Shown in pieces: positions 13,263 to 15,732 of a DNA stretch of 15,732 nucleotides. The notes under the pieces were generated by a model. That model did not search any database, was not told the origin of the DNA, and saw only the letters and a list, made by a program, of their open reading frames with translations. Positions within the stretch are counted from its first letter, which is position 1; each line of letters opens with the position of its first letter. The DNA comes from an uncultured Actinomycetes bacterium. Lineage in GTDB: Bacteria; Actinomycetota; Thermoleophilia; Solirubrobacterales; 70-9. The translations under genes were made by a program, and so were the position numbers. Location of the stretch: positions 1-15,732 of the forward strand of contig CAMPIP010000038.1 of NCBI GenBank assembly GCA_946886425.1, in the 5' to 3' direction.

Positions 13263-14474
13263 TCAGCCTCCGGCCCGGGCGGCGACGACCTCGCGGCTGT
13301 GCGGGGCGACAGCGGTGGCGACCGCGACCGCTGCGGCGACCGCGACGACGGAAGCCATCAGGAAGGCGCCCTCGTAGGTGGTCAGCGCCGCCGCCAGGCC
13401 GGCCAGCGGCGCCCCGATCCCGACGCCGGCGTCGAAGAAGGCCGTGAAGGTGCCGAGCGCGGCGCCGCGGCGCGCGTCGGGGACGCGGTTGACGACGATC
13501 AGCGAGAGCGAGGGATAGAGCAGCGAGAAGGCGGTGCCCATCGCCATCGCCCCGGCCAGGGCCAGCGGCAGGCTCTGGGCGAAGGCGATCGCGACCAAGC
13601 CGCAGGCCTCGACCAGCGCGGCGGCGATCGCGACCCGGGCCGGGCCGACCCGGTCCGGCAGGTCACCGGCCAGCAGCCGGGTCAGCACGATCGTCGTCGC
13701 GAAGGCGCCGAAGACGGCGGCGCCGTGGCCGATCCCGCGCTCGTCGAGGTGGAGGACGACGAAGGTGGCGACGGCGGCGTAGCCGAACGCGCCCATCGCC
13801 AGCGCCGCCCCGGGCCGGATCGCCTCGCGGGCGATCAGGGGCTGGCGCTCGGGGTGCGCGGTCGGGCGGTAGGGATCGGGCAGCCGGGTCGCGATCGCCG
13901 CCCCGACCAGCGGCATCGCCGCCGAGAAAAGCCAGACGGCGGTGTAGCCGGCGGCGTGCTGGATCAGCTCCCCGAGCAGCGGCCCGACGCTGAGCGCCGA
14001 CCAGACCGCCAACCCGTAGAGGCCGATCACCCGGGCGCGGCGCTGGACCGGGGCGATGTCGACGATCCAGGCCGAGCCGGCCGTGAAGACCGTCCCCTCG
14101 CCGACGCCGAGGACCAGCCGGGCGACGACCAGGCCGGCGACGCCGAGCGGCGGCAGGTAGAGGAAGCCGCCGACCGCGACCAGCAGGGCGCCGAAGATCA
14201 TCGTCGGCTTGCGGCCGCGGGTGTCCGCGAAGCGGCCGGCGAACGGGCGCAGCAGCAGGCCGGAGACGGCGTAGGCGCCGATCACGATCCCGACCGCGAG
14301 GTCGCCGGCGCCGATCGGCCCGTGCACGTAGCGGGGCAGGACCGGCAGTACCGCGCCGATCGCCAGCAGCCCGCAGAAGGTGACCGCGAAGAGGCCGGCG
14401 AAGGCGACGCCGGGATTGGCGACGGGCGCCTCCTCGATCGCGGTCGGCGCGGGCGCCGCGTCGGCGGGCTTCAC
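13263..14474 (-). CDS. MFS family transporter
   Basis: The 403-residue membrane protein shows about twelve transmembrane helices and the major facilitator loop motif between helices 2 and 3 (GRFADTRGRKP). The first helix begins after a ~20-residue Pro/Ala-rich cytoplasmic tail (NPGVAFAGLFAVTFCGLLAI). A second half-loop, RLLAGDLPDRVGPARV, marks the C-terminal six-helix bundle. Many such proteins are drug or metabolite exporters; the substrate here cannot be told. The start is GTG at 14474, overlapping the HAD phosphatase stop as GTGA (14471-14474). The open frame upstream of it lies inside the phosphatase gene. The Ala/Val/Gly-rich C-terminal helix is followed by a short polar tail. Confidence 0.9.
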   Translation of the reverse strand: MKPADAAPAPTAIEEAPVANPGVAFAGLFAVTFCGLLAIGAVLPVLPRYVHGPIGAGDLAVGIVIGAYAVSGLLLRPFAGRFADTRGRKPTMIFGALLVAVGGFLYLPPLGVAGLVVARLVLGVGEGTVFTAGSAWIVDIAPVQRRARVIGLYGLAVWSALSVGPLLGELIQHAAGYTAVWLFSAAMPLVGAAIATRLPDPYRPTAHPERQPLIAREAIRPGAALAMGAFGYAAVATFVVLHLDERGIGHGAAVFGAFATTIVLTRLLAGDLPDRVGPARVAIAAALVEACGLVAIAFAQSLPLALAGAMAMGTAFSLLYPSLSLIVVNRVPDARRGAALGTFTAFFDAGVGIGAPLAGLAAALTTYEGAFLMASVVAVAAAVAVATAVAPHSREVVAARAGG

Positions 14475-15295
14475 CGCAGCAGCGCCGCCAGGTCGGCGAC
14501 GACGTGGTCGGGGCGCGGCTCGGCGGCCGCCGCGGCCCCGGCGTCGCTGGTGCCGCTGAGGACGAGCACGGTCGCCAGCCCGGCGTTCCTGCCGCCGGCG
14601 ACGTCGGAGCTGACCCGATCGCCGACCATCGCCACCCGCTCGGCACCGTCGGTGGCGGCCAGGGCCAGCTCGAAGAGGTGGCGCTCGGGCTTGCCGGCGA
14701 TCTCGGCCGTCCGCCCGGTCGCCGTCTCGACCGCGGCGAGGATCGCTCCGGTCCCCGGCCACTCGCCGCCCGGCATCGGCATCGTCGGGTCGCGGCTGGT
14801 CGCGATCAGGGCGGCGCCGGCGTCGAGCGCCCGCTTCGCGGTCAGCAGTTCCGGAAACGCGAAGTCGCGGTGGCCGGAGACGACGACCGCGGCGGCCTCG
14901 ACGCCGTCCTCGACGTCGAGGACGGCGGAGTTGGCGTTCCTCCGGTCCGCATCGCGAACCTTTCGCGCGCCAAGTTCCGCCGCGACCAGCTCCTTCAGCG
15001 GCTCGGCCCCGATCACGAAGACGCCGCCGTCGCCGGCAGCCTCGGCGGCCAGCCGGGCCGCGACCATCCCGGCGGTGACGATGCGCTCCGGCCCGACCTC
15101 GACGCCCATCCCGGCCAGGCGCTCGGCGTAGGCGGCGGGGGGCTTGCCGGGGTTGTTGGTGACGAAGACCAGCTGCTTGCCGGCGGCGAGCAGCTCACGC
15201 AGCGCCTCGGGCGCGCCCGGGACCGGCTCGCGGCCGATCCAGACGACCCCGTCGAGGTCGATCAGAAGTCCATCGAAGTCGTCCGCCAGCGCCAC
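14471..15295 (-). CDS. HAD-IIA family phosphatase (NagD/4-nitrophenylphosphatase-like)
   Basis: This 274-residue cytoplasmic hydrolase dephosphorylates an unidentified sugar or small phosphate. HAD motifs are DLDGVVW (D13 nucleophile, D15 acid), VFVTNNP (T46), a Lys in IAGKPERHLFELAL and the metal-binding MVGDRVSSDVAGG. The cap sits between motifs 2 and 3, as in subclass IIA, and ends with AVVVSGHRDFAFPELL and LIATSRDPTMPMPGGEWPGTGA. The stretch KVRDADRRNANSAVLDV, before the cap strand AAAVVVSGH, looks about 10 residues longer than usual and has a few A/T-ending codons. The start is GTG at 15295. It is the first gene of a two-gene unit with the MFS transporter, perhaps handling an imported or exported phosphorylated compound; that link is inference. 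Confidence 0.92.
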   Translation of the reverse strand: MALADDFDGLLIDLDGVVWIGREPVPGAPEALRELLAAGKQLVFVTNNPGKPPAAYAERLAGMGVEVGPERIVTAGMVAARLAAEAAGDGGVFVIGAEPLKELVAAELGARKVRDADRRNANSAVLDVEDGVEAAAVVVSGHRDFAFPELLTAKRALDAGAALIATSRDPTMPMPGGEWPGTGAILAAVETATGRTAEIAGKPERHLFELALAATDGAERVAMVGDRVSSDVAGGRNAGLATVLVLSGTSDAGAAAAAEPRPDHVVADLAALLR

Positions 15296-15322
15296 GCAGG
15301 GCAGGCTAGTGGCTGGTCTCGA

Positions 15323-15328
15323 TACGGT
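15323..15328 (+). promoter_or_regulatory. Candidate -10 box for the ABC ATPase gene
   Basis: TACGGT fits TANNNT and lies 8 nt before the GTG at 15337. A GGGGA touches the start codon but is too close for a normal ribosome site, so a near-leaderless start is possible. Confidence 0.3.
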
Positions 15329-15336
15329 GCCGGGGA

Positions 15337-15732
15337 GTGAGTGCCAACGGACAGGTCGTCGTCGCCACCGATCTCACCCGTCGCTACGGCCAGGGCGATG
15401 CCGCGGTCGACGCGCTGGCCGGGGTCAGCACCGGCTTCGAGCGCGGTCGCTTCACGGCGATCATGGGCCCCTCGGGCTCCGGCAAGTCGACCCTGATGCA
15501 CATCCTCGCCGGACTCGACACGCCCACCACGGGCACGGTCGAGCTCGACGGCGTCGACATCACCCACCTCGACGACGGCGAGCTGACCAAGCTGCGCCGC
15601 GACAAGCTCGGCTTCGTCTTCCAGTTCTTCAACCTGCTGCCGGTGCTGACCGCCGAGGAGAACATCCTCCTGCCGCTCTCGATCGCCGGCCGCAAGCCGG
15701 ACCAGGAGTGGCTCGACCGCCTTGTCCAAACC
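15337..15732 (+). CDS. ABC transporter ATP-binding protein, MacB/LolD-like (partial, 3' end outside window)
   Basis: This is the N-terminal 132 residues of an ABC ATPase. Walker A is GPSGSGKST (44-52) and the Q-loop is FVFQFFNLLPVLTAEENI, with Q96. The order and wording (YGQGDAAVDALAGVS, then HILAGLDTPTTGTVELDGVD) match the MacB/LolD/FtsE-like group that works with FtsX-type permeases. Such systems export lipoproteins, peptides or antibiotics, or act as mechanotransmission complexes. The signature motif and Walker B lie beyond base 15732. The start is GTG at 15337, divergent from the HAD gene with 41 bp between starts. An FtsX-like permease gene just to the right is expected but not visible. 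Confidence 0.93.
   Translation, partial: MSANGQVVVATDLTRRYGQGDAAVDALAGVSTGFERGRFTAIMGPSGSGKSTLMHILAGLDTPTTGTVELDGVDITHLDDGELTKLRRDKLGFVFQFFNLLPVLTAEENILLPLSIAGRKPDQEWLDRLVQT

Noticed and set aside
13299..15131. A 610-codon plus-strand open frame over the MFS and HAD genes.
   Set aside because: It is antisense to two clearly recognisable proteins, low in complexity (Gly, Arg, Asp, Gln) and matches no family.
1..15732. tRNA or rRNA genes, CRISPR arrays, insertion sequences, phage or integrase genes.
   Set aside because: None was seen: there are no spaced direct repeats, no transposase or integrase motifs and no recognisable cloverleaf or rRNA stretch, though a covariance-model scan was not possible.

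Overview
The window is GC-rich (about 70% by eye, not computed) and gene-dense. It reads as chromosomal DNA of a high-GC actinobacterium. A class such as Thermoleophilia (Solirubrobacterales-like) is my inference from the gene content and protein style; no search was run. Most of the window is ordinary core genome. Very long open frames lie antisense to the real genes, and I treat them as GC-driven mirrors.

Bases 1-6946 (minus strand) hold the front of a respiratory complex I operon in canonical order, nuoA-B-C-D-E-F-G, with nuoG running off the left edge. Nearly all genes start with GTG and overlap the previous stop by 8 nt (B/C, C/D, E/F) or 4 nt (D/E, F/G). The visible Fe-S, FMN/NADH and quinone-site residues are intact. 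Bases 6947-7128 form an AT-richer divergent control region. To its right is a four-helix membrane protein of unknown function (7129-7566, plus).

Bases 7567-8613 are the only accessory-looking stretch. They hold a decayed deazaflavin-dependent nitroreductase-like gene (minus), then an intact ribbon-helix-helix antitoxin and MazF/PemK-type toxin pair (plus). The pair has a probable operator of two CCAT-type palindromes just before the antitoxin start.

Bases 8614-11856 hold a flavin reductase-like gene (minus), divergent from a plus-strand run of lipoprotein cytochrome c, seryl-tRNA synthetase and NarL-type response regulator. The last two are coupled by an ATGA overlap. The run converges on, and overlaps, msrB (minus). 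Bases 11921-13255 hold a secreted CAP/SCP-domain protein and a TesB-like thioesterase (plus). Bases 13263-15295 (minus) hold a HAD-IIA phosphatase and an MFS transporter. The window ends inside an ABC transporter ATPase (plus).

The genes suggest an aerobic or microaerobic bacterium with complex I, an extracytoplasmic cytochrome c, flavin chemistry and methionine sulfoxide repair. I found no convincing undescribed multi-gene system. The best leads are the conserved-looking membrane gene opposite nuoA, the palindrome at the nuo promoter, the toxin-antitoxin operator with a near-leaderless start, a sharp codon-usage break at the 3' end of serS, and the repeated NTG-N-CTGA overlap in the nuo operon.
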